Shown: piece by piece, positions 43,311 to 54,136 of the stretch
Numbering within the stretch: the first letter of the stretch is position 1
How the letters are laid out: each line of letters starts with the position of its first letter
Source: Spirodela intermedia
Lineage: Eukaryota; Streptophyta; Magnoliopsida; Alismatales; Araceae
Direction of reading: 5' to 3'
NCBI GenBank assembly: GCA_902729315.2
Contig: LR746278.1
Coordinates: 4,411,501-4,475,500, forward strand
Length of the DNA stretch: 64,000 nt
Made by a program: the position numbers and the translations under genes
The notes under the pieces: model-generated
The model's input: the letters and a program-made list of their open reading frames with translations, nothing else
Told to the model about the DNA's origin: nothing
Database searches by the model: none

Positions 43311-45643
43311 TTAGATCTTCTGCCGGAGGACGTGCCGGAGCTGGATCTTCTGGCTCTCCAGCCTCGCTTCCAGGAGCTTGGCCTTCAAGCTCTGCTTCTG
43401 GATCCCCCTCGGCCACTCCACGCAGGCTTTCTTCATCCCCAGCTCCGCCGCCGCCTTCCCCTCCGGCGACCGGCTCCCGTCGAAGCCGCCGCCGTTCGGG
43501 GAAGAAGACGACCGCCACAGCCTGGTGATCGACGCCATCTTCTTCCTCGGCTGCCTCACCGCCGCCGCCGCCGAGCAGACCTCCGTCGTCACCCCGCTGC
43601 CGGCCTTCTCGCCGTCGGGGTTTTCCTCCCAGTCCGTGCCGCCGGCGGAGACGTTGCTCCGGCAGAAGCCGTTCACCGACGGGTCGCTCCCATCAGGGGA
43701 ATTGCTTGATCCCTGCTCCTCAGCATGGCTCGTCGTCTCCCACCCACTGTCATCTTCTTCCCCGTCGCCGGTGCCGTCCAAGCTCCCACCCCCGCCGCCG
43801 CCGCCGTCCTCGGGGCTGACAGGGTGGCTACGATCGTAGCAGAGCTCGACCTCCCTCTCGCCGGCGTGTTCCCCCGGCCGGAGCTCCTCGAACACGGAGA
43901 AGATGTCCTCGGAGGGCGCCGGTGGCTGGTACCTGAACTCCTCCATCTCCTGGGTCAACGCCGCCGCCGACTCGGCGGCATCTCTGAGCAGCTCCGCCTC
44001 CCTGACGGCGGCGGCGTCGCCGGGGGCGGACCCGCCTCTCCCCCGCAGGAACGCCTCCAGCTCCGCCTGTAGCTTGCTAAGCAGCGAATACTTCTCCTCC
44101 AGGGCGAGCTTGGCGCCCATCAGCTTCATCTGCACCCTTTCCTCTCGCCACACCTCCGCCATCTGCAGCATCTTCCTCTCCTCCTCCACCTCGTCCCTGA
44201 CGCCGGCGGCCTCCCTCCGCAGAGCCTCGAGCTCCGCCTTGTCTTCTCCAATCTCCTTCGCCAGCTCGTCGCAGACCTCCTCGACGAGCTCTCGGGCCTT
44301 CCGCTCCTTCTCGCACTCATGCAAGTGCCGCTTCGCCGCCAGCTCGGCCTCGGCGAGCTCACTGACGAGCTTCGAGTTCACCATCTCCGTCCTCCGCCGG
44401 TTCTTCCTCTCCCTGGCGAGCGCCTCCTTTAGCTCGTCGATCGCCGCCGTTGCCTTCTCGAGCTCCCTCCCCCGCCAGGCGGCCTTCTCCTCCGCAGCCT
44501 TCTTCAGGAAGTGGTCGAGCTTCTTCCTCAGCATGCGGCGCTCCGCTTCGAGGTCGCTGATCTGGGCCCGAGCTTCCTCAAGCTCCGATTGCAGGCTGGT
44601 GACAACTGAAACCGAGGTCGCCTGCTGATCCTCCAGGAGCTTCAGCTGGCTGTAGAATCGCAGAGCCGCGTCGGAGGCTTTCGACTGGCCTGGATCCCAC
44701 TTGGTCGCCCTCTCCATTGCAGGATTCGGCAATGCCGGAGAATGCCCGAGCTGAAATCGAAGATCAGAAGATCAGAACCCCATCTCACATGGTGGAGCAG
44801 GTGGGGGAAATGAAACCCTAGATGGATTACCTTCGAGGAGACGCCAGTGTTGGGATCTCTGTGGAGGCCCGAACTGCTCCCATTGCAGAGATACGGAGAC
44901 CGTAGATGCCCATGGAGGGGCTGCGGAGAAGAAAAAAAAGGGAAGCAGATAGTCAATATTTCCTTCTCATAGAACCAAACCACGCGGATCGATCCAGCAT
45001 CTTCTTGAAGGCGTCGGGTTCAGGCGCGGAACGAGATCGACGGCATTACAGAAACCCTAAGCTCGGGAAGCTCAGGAAACCCTAGAAAGGATGAACGGGG
45101 GCATCCAATGGGGGAAAGGAACTTCTGGAGATTTGGAGATCGGGGGCGAGGAAGTGATGGAGGAAGGAGGAGTCGGCCGGAGGATCTCACCGTCGCGGAG
45201 GTGCTGCAGTTCACCGGCGCGGAGAACTCCGGGAGCTGCAACTGCCAGATCCCGGCGGCCAACTTCCTCGCAGAGACTGTCCCCGATAGGACGCCACTGG
45301 AAGCGGCAGCGGCGGCAGCGGCTACGGTAGCAGTGGCGGCGCTAACCTTGCTTTTCCTCCTGACCTTCACGCCGGCGACCTCCGACCGCGCCGGCACCTT
45401 GCCGGACAGATCGGCATCGTTGTACTTCCACCTGACGAAGGGAGTGGTGGGGCCGCTCCGCCTCCCCCCGGCGGCGCCACCATCGACGGCCCCTCCGCCG
45501 CCGAGCCTCCTCCCGGCGAATGCCGGGTTCCGGAGGCGGCGGCGGAGGAGAGGCCTGCCGCTCCGCGGTGGCGCCGCCGCCCCAGAAACCCTAGAGGACG
45601 ACGGGAGAGCCGAGGGACTCCTGGCTCCGCCCGATCTCGTCAT
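43311..45643 (-). CDS. Coiled-coil protein of the At1g50660/At3g20350 family
   Basis: Predicted 660-aa protein. Exons (minus): 45643-45191, 44920-44831, 44750-43311, all phase 0 with GT..AG borders. The Arg-rich N-terminus has GRRSGPTTPFVRWK (residues about 60-75) and the family motif SARKLAAGIWQLQ at 124-136. Exon 3 opens with PNPAMERATKWDPG and a long coiled coil (about residues 205-420) with EKERKARELVEEVCDELAKE and MLQMAEVWREERVQMK. The acidic, Ser/Gly-rich middle is probably disordered. The conserved end is CVEWPRGIQKQSLKAKLLEA followed by LRHVLRQKI. Arabidopsis relatives are about 700 aa and are described loosely as cytoskeleton-related or BLT-like; biochemical role not established. A GTG precedes the ATG and was not used as the start. 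Confidence 0.9.
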
Positions 45644-45659
45644 CACAGCTCCCCTCTAA

Positions 45660-46110
45660 ACACTTCCCCCCGGCATCAGATTGATGGGTAGAGAGAGAGA
45701 AGCGAGGAACACAGAGAGAGAGACAAAGAGAGAGAGAGGGAAAGCTTGGGAGGGAGGGAGGGAGGCCGAGAGGAAGAAGAAGACCCTCTCGCCGTCGGAT
45801 CTGATCTAAAGAGACGACTCGCAGAGAGGAATGGGGAAGTGGGAGAGTGGCGTGTTCGAGGTTGGGAGGGATTCTTTTGTCGACATCGGCGCAGGGAACA
45901 CGCAGACTGAGGTTGGGGCGGGGGAAGAGAGAGAAAGGAGAAGCAGATAGGGAGAGAGAGGGAGAGACTGCTTCTGTGTGGGGACGGAAGAAAAAAAAAA
46001 GGCAAGAAGACAATTTGGACAGAGGGAAGCAGAGATAGAGAGAGAAACAGTGCGTAGAGAGAGGGGGCGTCCAAGGGGAGATGGGGCGGTCGGCCACGGA
46101 CCGCATGAAA
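45660..46110 (-). promoter_or_regulatory. GA-rich 5' leader/promoter of the coiled-coil gene
   Basis: Purine-rich on + (CT-rich in the sense direction) with repeated GAGAGAG blocks, typical of plant 5' UTRs. Open frames here are low-complexity Ser/Leu repeats. No clear TATA box. Confidence 0.4.
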
Positions 46111-47603
46111 CCCTTAAAAATATGATTTATTATTTCAATACCTTAAACTATGTGGAATATGGATATGCCCCTTTCTATCAAACTCTCTTTAACGTTTCGT
46201 CCCTTGCTTCACTTAAATCATAATTTAAGGTGTGATATATACATATATACATATATATATATATGGATAATTTAGGTATATTTATAACATATATACATGA
46301 CAAAGTATGACGTAAATGAAGTTAGTAAATAATACTAATAATATATTCTTATTTTTAAGAATATAAGGATTATATTTAATATTTATATACAAATAACAAT
46401 AATCCAAATAAAATAAAAAAATAATTGCCAAGAAATTCATTTTTGTGACCTACACATTCAAATAGTCCTAAAAAAGTAGGTTTTAAACACATTCGACATG
46501 AATACAAAAATGGGTGCGAAATTCCTTATTTTCAAGTTTATTAAAAGTGATTTAATTAAATCATACATTTTTTGTCATTTTATAAGTTTTGGCGAAACTA
46601 TTGATCTTTTTCAGTCGCATAAGCACTGGTAGGCCTGTTAAAGTGACAGAACATATTCTCGAACTTGAAGGGGGATTCTGCAAGAGTCAGCTTTTAGTGG
46701 GGGTTCGCAAGCATTTGGCTCTTCTGTATTTTATTTGGCCCCATATATAAATATGTTAAGGTGGGCCCGATCTTTGACTACTTTTGGAAGGCGAGGGGGT
46801 TATCGGTAAAACCACCCCGCCCTCCTCAACGGTGTACGTCTGCAAATAGAATGGCATCCTAGGCGCTGGCGCATCAGCGGGTGCACTGTCCGCTATGGGA
46901 AGGGGAAGAGGTGGGGCCCAACTAGAACACAAGTGGATGGTGTAACGTGGGTGGTATTTATTTTTTATTCATTATCCTCATTATTATTTGGGTGGAGTTT
47001 TTTTGGGTGGGGGATTTTTTTATTATTATTCGAGTTCAAATAAATATTTTCTTTTAATTTTAAATATATAATTACTTTCAGTGTGCATCATTCATAAAAA
47101 TTAAGTTTTTAAGATTGAAAAAAAGAAAAATGGTCATATTATTATTATTTTCCGGGCACATTTTAGAGTGAAAGAGTGTGTATATTGATATTTCTTCCTA
47201 AGAGCAGGAAAGAGTTGGAAGGTACTCTCTAAAGGGGAATTAATTTGAATTTTTATAATAAAATAAAGAAAATAAAAATAGTAGACTAATTGAAGTATAT
47301 CATCTTCATTATTGTAGTTCATCTTTCTACAAAAAAAAATTATTTACACGAGAAAAAAGGGCATATGCCCCAAATTTTATTGTAATTCATTTCATTTTTA
47401 TTCCCCAAAATTATGTTAAAATAGAAAATTAAGTTTTGTTGGATGAGGGTGCTAAATAAAGTCAACTCTAAAAGCCCAAAAATGTTCTATGACCCCATAT
47501 ATTTCCTGTTATAAACACTGCTATAAAAGGCAAAATGTTTAAATTAATTAAATTATAAATATACAAATTATTTATATAATAAGCTCAAAGACATTTCCTC
47601 AGG

Positions 47604-47605
<2 letters not shown>
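46111..47605. other. AT-rich intergenic DNA
   Basis: No recognisable gene. Includes an ATATAC run near 46235-46265. Confidence 0.4.

Positions 47606-47668
<63 letters not shown>
47606..47668. repeat. (CT)n microsatellite, about 62 bp
   Basis: Nearly perfect run. GA runs in the opposite orientation follow at 47949-47978 and 48051-48095. Confidence 0.95.
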
Positions 47669-47670
<2 letters not shown>

Positions 47671-48049
47671 ATCTGTCCTCTCTCTCCGTCCCAAATGGCA
47701 GGTTTTAAATTCATAAACTTTTTCTAGAATTATAGATTCGCTGCCAATAAGATAGAGACGCGAGTTTCTCCTGACACGTGCGAAATGGCCCAAGGAGCCG
47801 AAGTATGATGGAAAGGCCGGGCGCCGGGGGGCGCAAGACGTTCATCCCGCTGTCCGATGTCGAGTGCGCTGTGGGTCGGGTTCACCGATCCTTATCGTAT
47901 CCTCCTTCGGCCTCGAACAAAGTACAAGAGACAGGAGAACGAAAGATCAGAGAGAGAGAAAGAGAGAGAGAGAGAGACCTAGAATTAGAAGTAATTAATT
48001 CAATGTTGCCCGAGTTTCACTGATCTTTACTGTTTCATAACCAAGGTTT

Positions 48050-48100
<51 letters not shown>

Positions 48101-49560
48101 AGGAGTAGAGATCATATAGAAAATATTTGTTAAATATAAAAAAGTAGAGAGAAGTGAGAGAGAGAGAGGGAGAGAGAGAGAGAGAGGACTTAACATGAGA
48201 CCAGGCACGTGCTTAACGTGAAGGTATCCGAGGACTTCCCGCACGTGACCTCAGGTTCGAGGCACAATTAGTGGGCCCCACTCAAACGACCTCGCTCTCT
48301 CTCTCTCCCTCTCCCTCTCTCTCTCTTCCAATGTTATGAGATATCGGGCTCAATGAGTCGGGCCAGGCCCGGTCTTATCAGCCCCAGCGCGACCCGGCCC
48401 ATCGCTTACAATGTTCGGGCTTCGTTGGGCCCGAAATGAAAGCCCGGAAACACATGTTCTGGTCTGACCTAGCCTTCTAGACGCACCTGGCAACAGAGAG
48501 AGAGAGAGAGATATGGCCCGCCGAAAGTGAGTCCAGGAGAGATTACTGGCCCAAATACCGATTCAGTCCGGGCCCATAAAGCCCGGTAAGCCGCGGGCTC
48601 CTCTCTCGAGCATTAGCCATTCCTCGTATATTGTTGCCACGCGGGCCCCGACGGGCGTTTTCGCCTAGAGTCCAGTTTTTGGGTGTTTTTTTTAAAATGG
48701 GGCCCGGAGAGGTCATCTTGGAGAAAGAAGTTATCTTGTGAATACAACTTAAGATAGGGGTAAAAACGAAAGAATTTATTCGAGGAGGATCTTCCCCTGA
48801 TACTCGGTGGTATCTGGGATAAGGCCCGGGCCTGGGTCATGGACTCCGGCCCGGTTTTCAATGAAGCCCGAATTCAGGCCAGGCTGCTTAGCCCGGCCAG
48901 ATTGTAGAGAGAGAGAGTCTTGCGGATGATTAAAGGATATTCACGTAGTGAGAGTAATGAGTTCACACACTAAAGTCTGAGGAGTTGACCGGCTGACCAT
49001 GAGCTGGTCAGCCGAGAGAGAGAGAGAGAGAGAGAGAGAGGGGGAGGTTCTGAAGCGTGCACCTAGAATTGTTGGATGTATGTGCAGTCATGATCACATG
49101 ACAATGCCACAAGTGTAGAGACCTCAGAGTTGGACGCCTTATAATATTAATGGAACCGCAACCCAACATTGGCTAATAGTTTCAAACTCCTGTTCATCCA
49201 CATGCCCTCCACGCCAGCTGACAGCGACTTCCTCTCTCTCTTTCTTTCTCTCTCTCTCTCTCTCTCTCTCTCCCCTCTCTGTTCTCTCTCTCTCTCTCTC
49301 TTTCTCTCTCTGTGGAGCTAGTTGCCCGAGTCTGGGTTCATAGCCCGGATTTGATCCCGGATCGAACCGTCTCAGTCGAGCCAAGCTGAGATTCGGGCGA
49401 TCACAAGCCGAGAAAATCTGATCATGCCCTAAGAGTGCAGGATTACAACAATGGGCCGGTAATAAGACTAATGGGCTTTATCCAATTGGGCCCATTCCCC
49501 ATCACTCCTAATTTTGGTGTAGCTGTCTGTCGGCGTTTTAACAGTTGGCCCCTAGCTTGA
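47669..49560. other. Spacer rich in GA/CT runs and GGCCC motifs
   Basis: GA runs at 48051-48095, 48158-48185 and 49014-49041; CT runs at 48293-48326 and 49232-49310. Between 48345 and 48900 there are many GGCCC/CCCGG motifs (e.g. GGGCCCGAAAT, GGCCCGGGCCTGG). No coding frame recognised. Confidence 0.4.
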
Positions 49561-49561
49561 A

Positions 49562-49570
49562 CTATAAAGC
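49562..49570 (+). promoter_or_regulatory. Candidate TATA box for the PADRE-like gene
   Basis: CTATAAAGC about 300 bp upstream of the ATG at 49868. Site II-like TGGGCC motifs lie just upstream (49440-49500). Distance is long but compatible with a CT-rich 5' UTR. Confidence 0.4.
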
Positions 49571-49867
49571 CCGTGAAGGGTTCTCTCTCTGTCTCTCTCT
49601 CTCGCTGTCTCGTTCCTCTCTTTCTCTCCGATTTCTTAATCTCTCAAGAGTGGACTTTTGTGACTCGTAGGAGCAGTTTAACAGGTCAATGCTACTTTAA
49701 AATATTAGATGAGGCTGTCACGCGGCGGACGCGAGGGGTGTCGCAGAAGCCTTATAGGGACACTGCCTATGGAGTGGAGCACGATTGCCTCTTCCCCCCC
49801 ACATTACGCTTCCTCTCTCTCTCTCTCACTCTCGCTCTGTTCTTCCCTCCTCATCTCTGTGAAAGGC

Positions 49868-50191
49868 ATGGGCAACTGCGCAAGTCTTGGGGCGTCCCCG
49901 GGGGAGGAGCGGCGGTTGGCGGAGGCGGCGGTGGCGGTGGCGACGGCGGCTAAGGCCAAGGCTGGGGAGGATAGGCGGTCACGGGAGGCGGCGGCGCCGC
50001 CGGAGATGCTGGTAAAGATCAAGATCGGCCGGCGGCAACTGGAGGCGCTGCAGCGGATGGCAGGTGGCGGCGCCCTGCCGCTGCACCTGGTGCTTGCCCA
50101 CCTGCTGCCCGGCGCCGGCCGTGACGAGCTCCTTCGGCGGGCTCGGCAATGGCGGCCGGCCCTCCATAGCATATCGGAGGTGGGGGACTGA
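49868..50191 (+). CDS. Small PADRE/DUF4228-like protein
   Basis: 107 aa, single exon. The start MGNCAS is a classic N-myristoylation plus palmitoylation signal, which predicts plasma-membrane attachment. An Ala-rich linker is followed by LVKIKIGRRQLEALQRMAGG and a conserved-looking end RARQWRPALHSISEVGD, which resembles the RSWRPxLxSIxE ending of plant DUF4228/PADRE proteins. Those are stress- and pathogen-responsive proteins of unknown biochemistry. The longer frame starting at 49709 runs through CT-repeat leader, so the MGNC start was chosen. Confidence 0.78.
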   Translation: MGNCASLGASPGEERRLAEAAVAVATAAKAKAGEDRRSREAAAPPEMLVKIKIGRRQLEALQRMAGGGALPLHLVLAHLLPGAGRDELLRRARQWRPALHSISEVGD

Positions 50192-50550
50192 AGCATGGAG
50201 GGAGGTTCTGCGAAGGACTGTTTTTACGATCTTTCTTCCTTCCTTTCTTTCTTTCTTTCTTCTCTCTGTGTAGATGATATTCTGCAGGTCAGGAGTGATG
50301 ACAGAAGGCGAGGTGTGGGAGGGAAACAGTGTTAGAACGATTTTGAACGCTGGCGCTCAGCACTTCACCCTTGTCTTTCTCTTCCCTTTCTCTCTTTCCT
50401 CGTAACCATCTCTCTGCCTGGTAACCTTGTTCTCAATTTCTCCTAATTAACCTATTACAATCTTACCATCTCCCTCATAAACTTCTTCACCTCTCCTCCA
50501 TAATCTTTTCCTTCTCTATCTCCCTCTACCCTCGTAATCTTATCGCTGTC

Positions 50551-50871
50551 CTGCCGCCGTTCTCTCTCTCTCTCTTTCTCTCTCTTTCTTCTCTCTCTCT
50601 CTCTTTCTATCTCTCTCTCTCTCCTCTCTCCTCTCTCTCTCTCTTTCTATCTCTCTCTCTCCTCTCTCCTCTCTCTCTCTCTCTCTCTTTCTATCTCTCT
50701 CTCTCTCTACCTCTCTCTCGCTCTCTCTCTCTCTCTCTCTTTCTATCTCTCTCTCCTTCTCTCTCTCTCTCTCCTCTCTCCTCTCTCATCTCTCCTCTCT
50801 CTCTCTCTCTTCTCTCTCCTCTCTCTCTCTCGCTCTCTCTCCTCTCCTCTCTCTTTCTATCTCTCTCTCCT

Positions 50872-50902
<31 letters not shown>

Positions 50903-51057
50903 ATCTCTCTCGCTCTCTCCTCTCCTCTCCTCTCTCTCTCTCTCTCTCGCTCTCTCCTCTCCTCCCCTCTCTCTCTCGCTCTCTCCTCTCCTCCCCTCTC
51001 TCTCTCCTCTCTCTCTCTCTATCTCTCTCTCCTTCTCTCTCTCTCTCTGTATCGTCT
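50551..51057. repeat. 500-bp CT-rich low-complexity tract
   Basis: Almost pure pyrimidine on +, built from CTCTCTCT, CTCCTCTC and TTTCTATCTCTCTC sub-units in higher-order repetition. Read on the minus strand it gives an Arg/Glu repeat frame (50786-51100) that is not a gene. Longest homopyrimidine tract in the window. Confidence 0.95.
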
Positions 51058-51922
51058 CTTTGTTTCCCTTTCTGTCTCGCTCTATCTCAAGCCTAGTCAA
51101 GCTCTACCTTGCTAGGGGAACTAGTGGGAGCCTCCCCTGCGACGTCACAGCCGTTGAAACCGCGTCGACACCGATTGCGTTGACATTCGAGACGATCTAA
51201 TCTAAATAGATGACTAAATCTAGCAGCTGTGGCACAGCTGGCTCGGAAAAAAAAAAGCTGAAATGGTTTCCTCCTCTTAAACCTGATAATCCTCGACGCG
51301 CTGAATCGAGACATGAACTGGAGCCATCGTCATTATAGAACGGTGTAGCTTTCCAAAGCCTCTCTCGTCAAGTCAACACACGGCAACATGACGGCGATTG
51401 AATCCCTCACAACCAGCAATCCCTCAATATTTATCTGTAAATATATATATCTATACATTGATGATTTAAATAGCTCTCAACGTTGACAACTCCCCCAATC
51501 GACAAAGAGAGCCAAAAGTTTAATTTTTTTTTTTTTTCCTTTTTCCCACGTAATTCTCTCATAGTCAACTCATGTCACCTCTCTCTCTCTCTCTCTCTCA
51601 AAGGGTTTCAGGCAGCCAGGTCAGGCCATGTCGGCGACCCTTCACACACACATGAGTTGAGTTACGGATGAAGAATGGGAGAGTAGATAATTACGGAGGT
51701 TTTTTCTTTTTCCCATGCTTATCCTGGTCTGGTTTGACGAACAAGGGAGACGAAATGGTTGGTGTACGTTGGTGCAGCTCACCCCTCAAGGTCAGATGCG
51801 AAAAGTCAATTTTTGACCTTTGATAGTCAACTGCGCGCAGTCTTGCGGATTATCAACTGGATGCTTGGCGTACTCTATAAACAAGGCTTGCAATTGGGTA
51901 CTGTCCTTTCATACGGACCCTA

Positions 51923-51993
<71 letters not shown>

Positions 51994-52584
51994 TCTTCCT
52001 ACTCTCTCTCATGAAGACCCGCCTGGGAAATCCTAAGAGCTACTCCAATGGTCAGCCTGATGTAAATATTTTCAATATGGGCCAAGAAGTCAGGCCAAGA
52101 AAGAAAAATCACAACATGAGCCCAGATCTTGTTGGCGTCCACATATAAGGCCCAATAAAGGGGGCCCAGCGGAAAATCCCAATAAAGGGATTTGGTCTAC
52201 GCAGTCAAACCCAAGCCCAGCCCACAAGTCCCCATTGCCGTTAACTCAGGGTGGCTTCCTAACCAAACGAAGAGAGAGAGAGAGAGAGAGAGACCGAGCC
52301 CATTTACACCCCCTGCTAATAACTTTCAAATTATTATTTATATAATAATTAAATCATAATTAATTAAAAAATTATTGAGATTGATCGTGGTGATAGTACC
52401 CATTTAAAGATTAAAAATAAAATTAAAAGATAGCAGACGAAGGTGGTGGGGGGTACCAACGTCCACAACATGCATCCCATTGAACGTCTTCAAGAGTCAC
52501 ATTTATTATACAGTTCCCATTAAATTCGATTAATTATAATTCATTAAATGCCTGTTCAAACTCACCCGGAAAGACCCTACTTCC

Positions 52585-52627
<43 letters not shown>

Positions 52628-53224
52628 CTCTCTCTAGAATAATTACAGCAGTACCTGCTTTTCCTTCAGATTTGCATTAATGAAGTCGCAGTGAAAGTTG
52701 TTGGGAGGTGGGGAGGAGCTGTAAAAGCTCTTGCCCCTTCACGATCCGCTTGAGCGCTCCCCCGCAGATCATGTGATGCTTTTTTTTGCGATAATACCCT
52801 TCTTCCAGTGTTGAATTACAAATTCGCCTCGGTAAAAAAAAAAATCTGGGCTAAAGGCGATGAAACCAAAATCCTAATAAAAATGGTAATTTCGTTAAAG
52901 CGTTATTATATATTTTTTCTAGAATATTACGTAAAAATTTAAAGTTGAATAAATTTTATTAGACTATATAAGGAATAATAGTGATTATTATTGTTTCAGA
53001 AGCAACCCATCATTAGATGACTTACTAGCATAATTAAGATGCATATTTTAAAATAAAACCCAGAATGGTACTAATTAGTTTTAATGATATACCCCCATCA
53101 ACCCAAGTCCTTGTGGGTCAACATTAAAAACCTCGGAAAATACTAAATGACTAGAGGACAACAACATTGGGGCCCTTGTCCTTGTATTTATTGCGATTCT
53201 ACCCATTTGGTCTTAATGGGTGAG

Positions 53225-53261
<37 letters not shown>

Positions 53262-53579
53262 CTAATGGTGTGGGGGGGGAAAATATAGAGAATATCGGAG
53301 GATATGATAAAAAAAAAAGCAGGTGCTTTGTTAATATTGCCCATTGGGGAGGGGGGGGTAAAGAGGGAATATGGGCCCAGTCCATTTCTTGATGGGTCGA
53401 CTTAGGCTAATCGGCCCACTTAGGCCCTTGTCATATTTTTTGACCACTGATTTTCCTTGGAATTATAATTCTTTGGAGACGGTCAACGCTCCTCCGAGTG
53501 ACTGGTCCGGGTTGAACATGGAAGCACGGGCGACTCGTACGAGTCAGAGCGAGCCGCAGCAGTAAATGAGAGACAGAGT

Positions 53580-53625
<46 letters not shown>

Positions 53626-53900
53626 GTAGAAAGCAAACGGGTTGACGCGTCCGAGTTAAGGAGAGGTGAGGTGGATGGACGGATTTTACAAGTCAGAGCG
53701 AGCTACGGAGAGTGTTAGAGAGAGGAGGGAGAGAGATCAGACAGCGAGATAGTGAGTGATGAGTGATAGAGAGAGAAAGAGAGAGAGGGAGATCAGAGAG
53801 CGAGAGAGTGAGTAGTGCTGAGTGATAGAGAGAGAGAGAGAGAGAGAGCGAGAGGAGTTATGGGTGCTGTCAACTAAAGACAGCCAGTAGAACTACTTTT
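51058..53900. other. Intergenic spacer with many microsatellites
   Basis: No gene recognised. Contains (CT)n at 51580-51598, 51931-51991 and 52589-52624, (GA)n at 52271-52292, (AT)n at 53227-53259, and (GA)n at 53583-53621 plus interrupted GA blocks to 53860. Around 52140-52230 several GGCCCA motifs occur. Confidence 0.5.
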
Positions 53901-54136
53901 GGTCCCCACGGGCTCACGCCGCGCATTCAATGGCGGTTCCTCTTTCTCTCTCCTCCCCTCCCCGCAGGACGTCCTTTCTCCGCACTCCCACCACCGCCTG
54001 AGGCTCCCCAGGATGAAGGAGAGGGCGGCGGGGAACCAGAAGAGGCTCTGCGATTTCTCCTCTCCGGCGGTACCTCATCTCGTCCACGGAATGGGGCCGC
54101 GTCTGGTTTTCCGGCCGTCCTGAAGATCCGGCCGAA

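Noticed and set aside
43903-44628. 241-aa Ser-rich plus-strand frame
   Set aside because: Antisense shadow of the coiled-coil gene, whose minus frame has clear family motifs.
50786-51100. 104-aa Arg/Glu-rich minus-strand frame
   Set aside because: Translation of a CT-rich tract; no complexity and no family.
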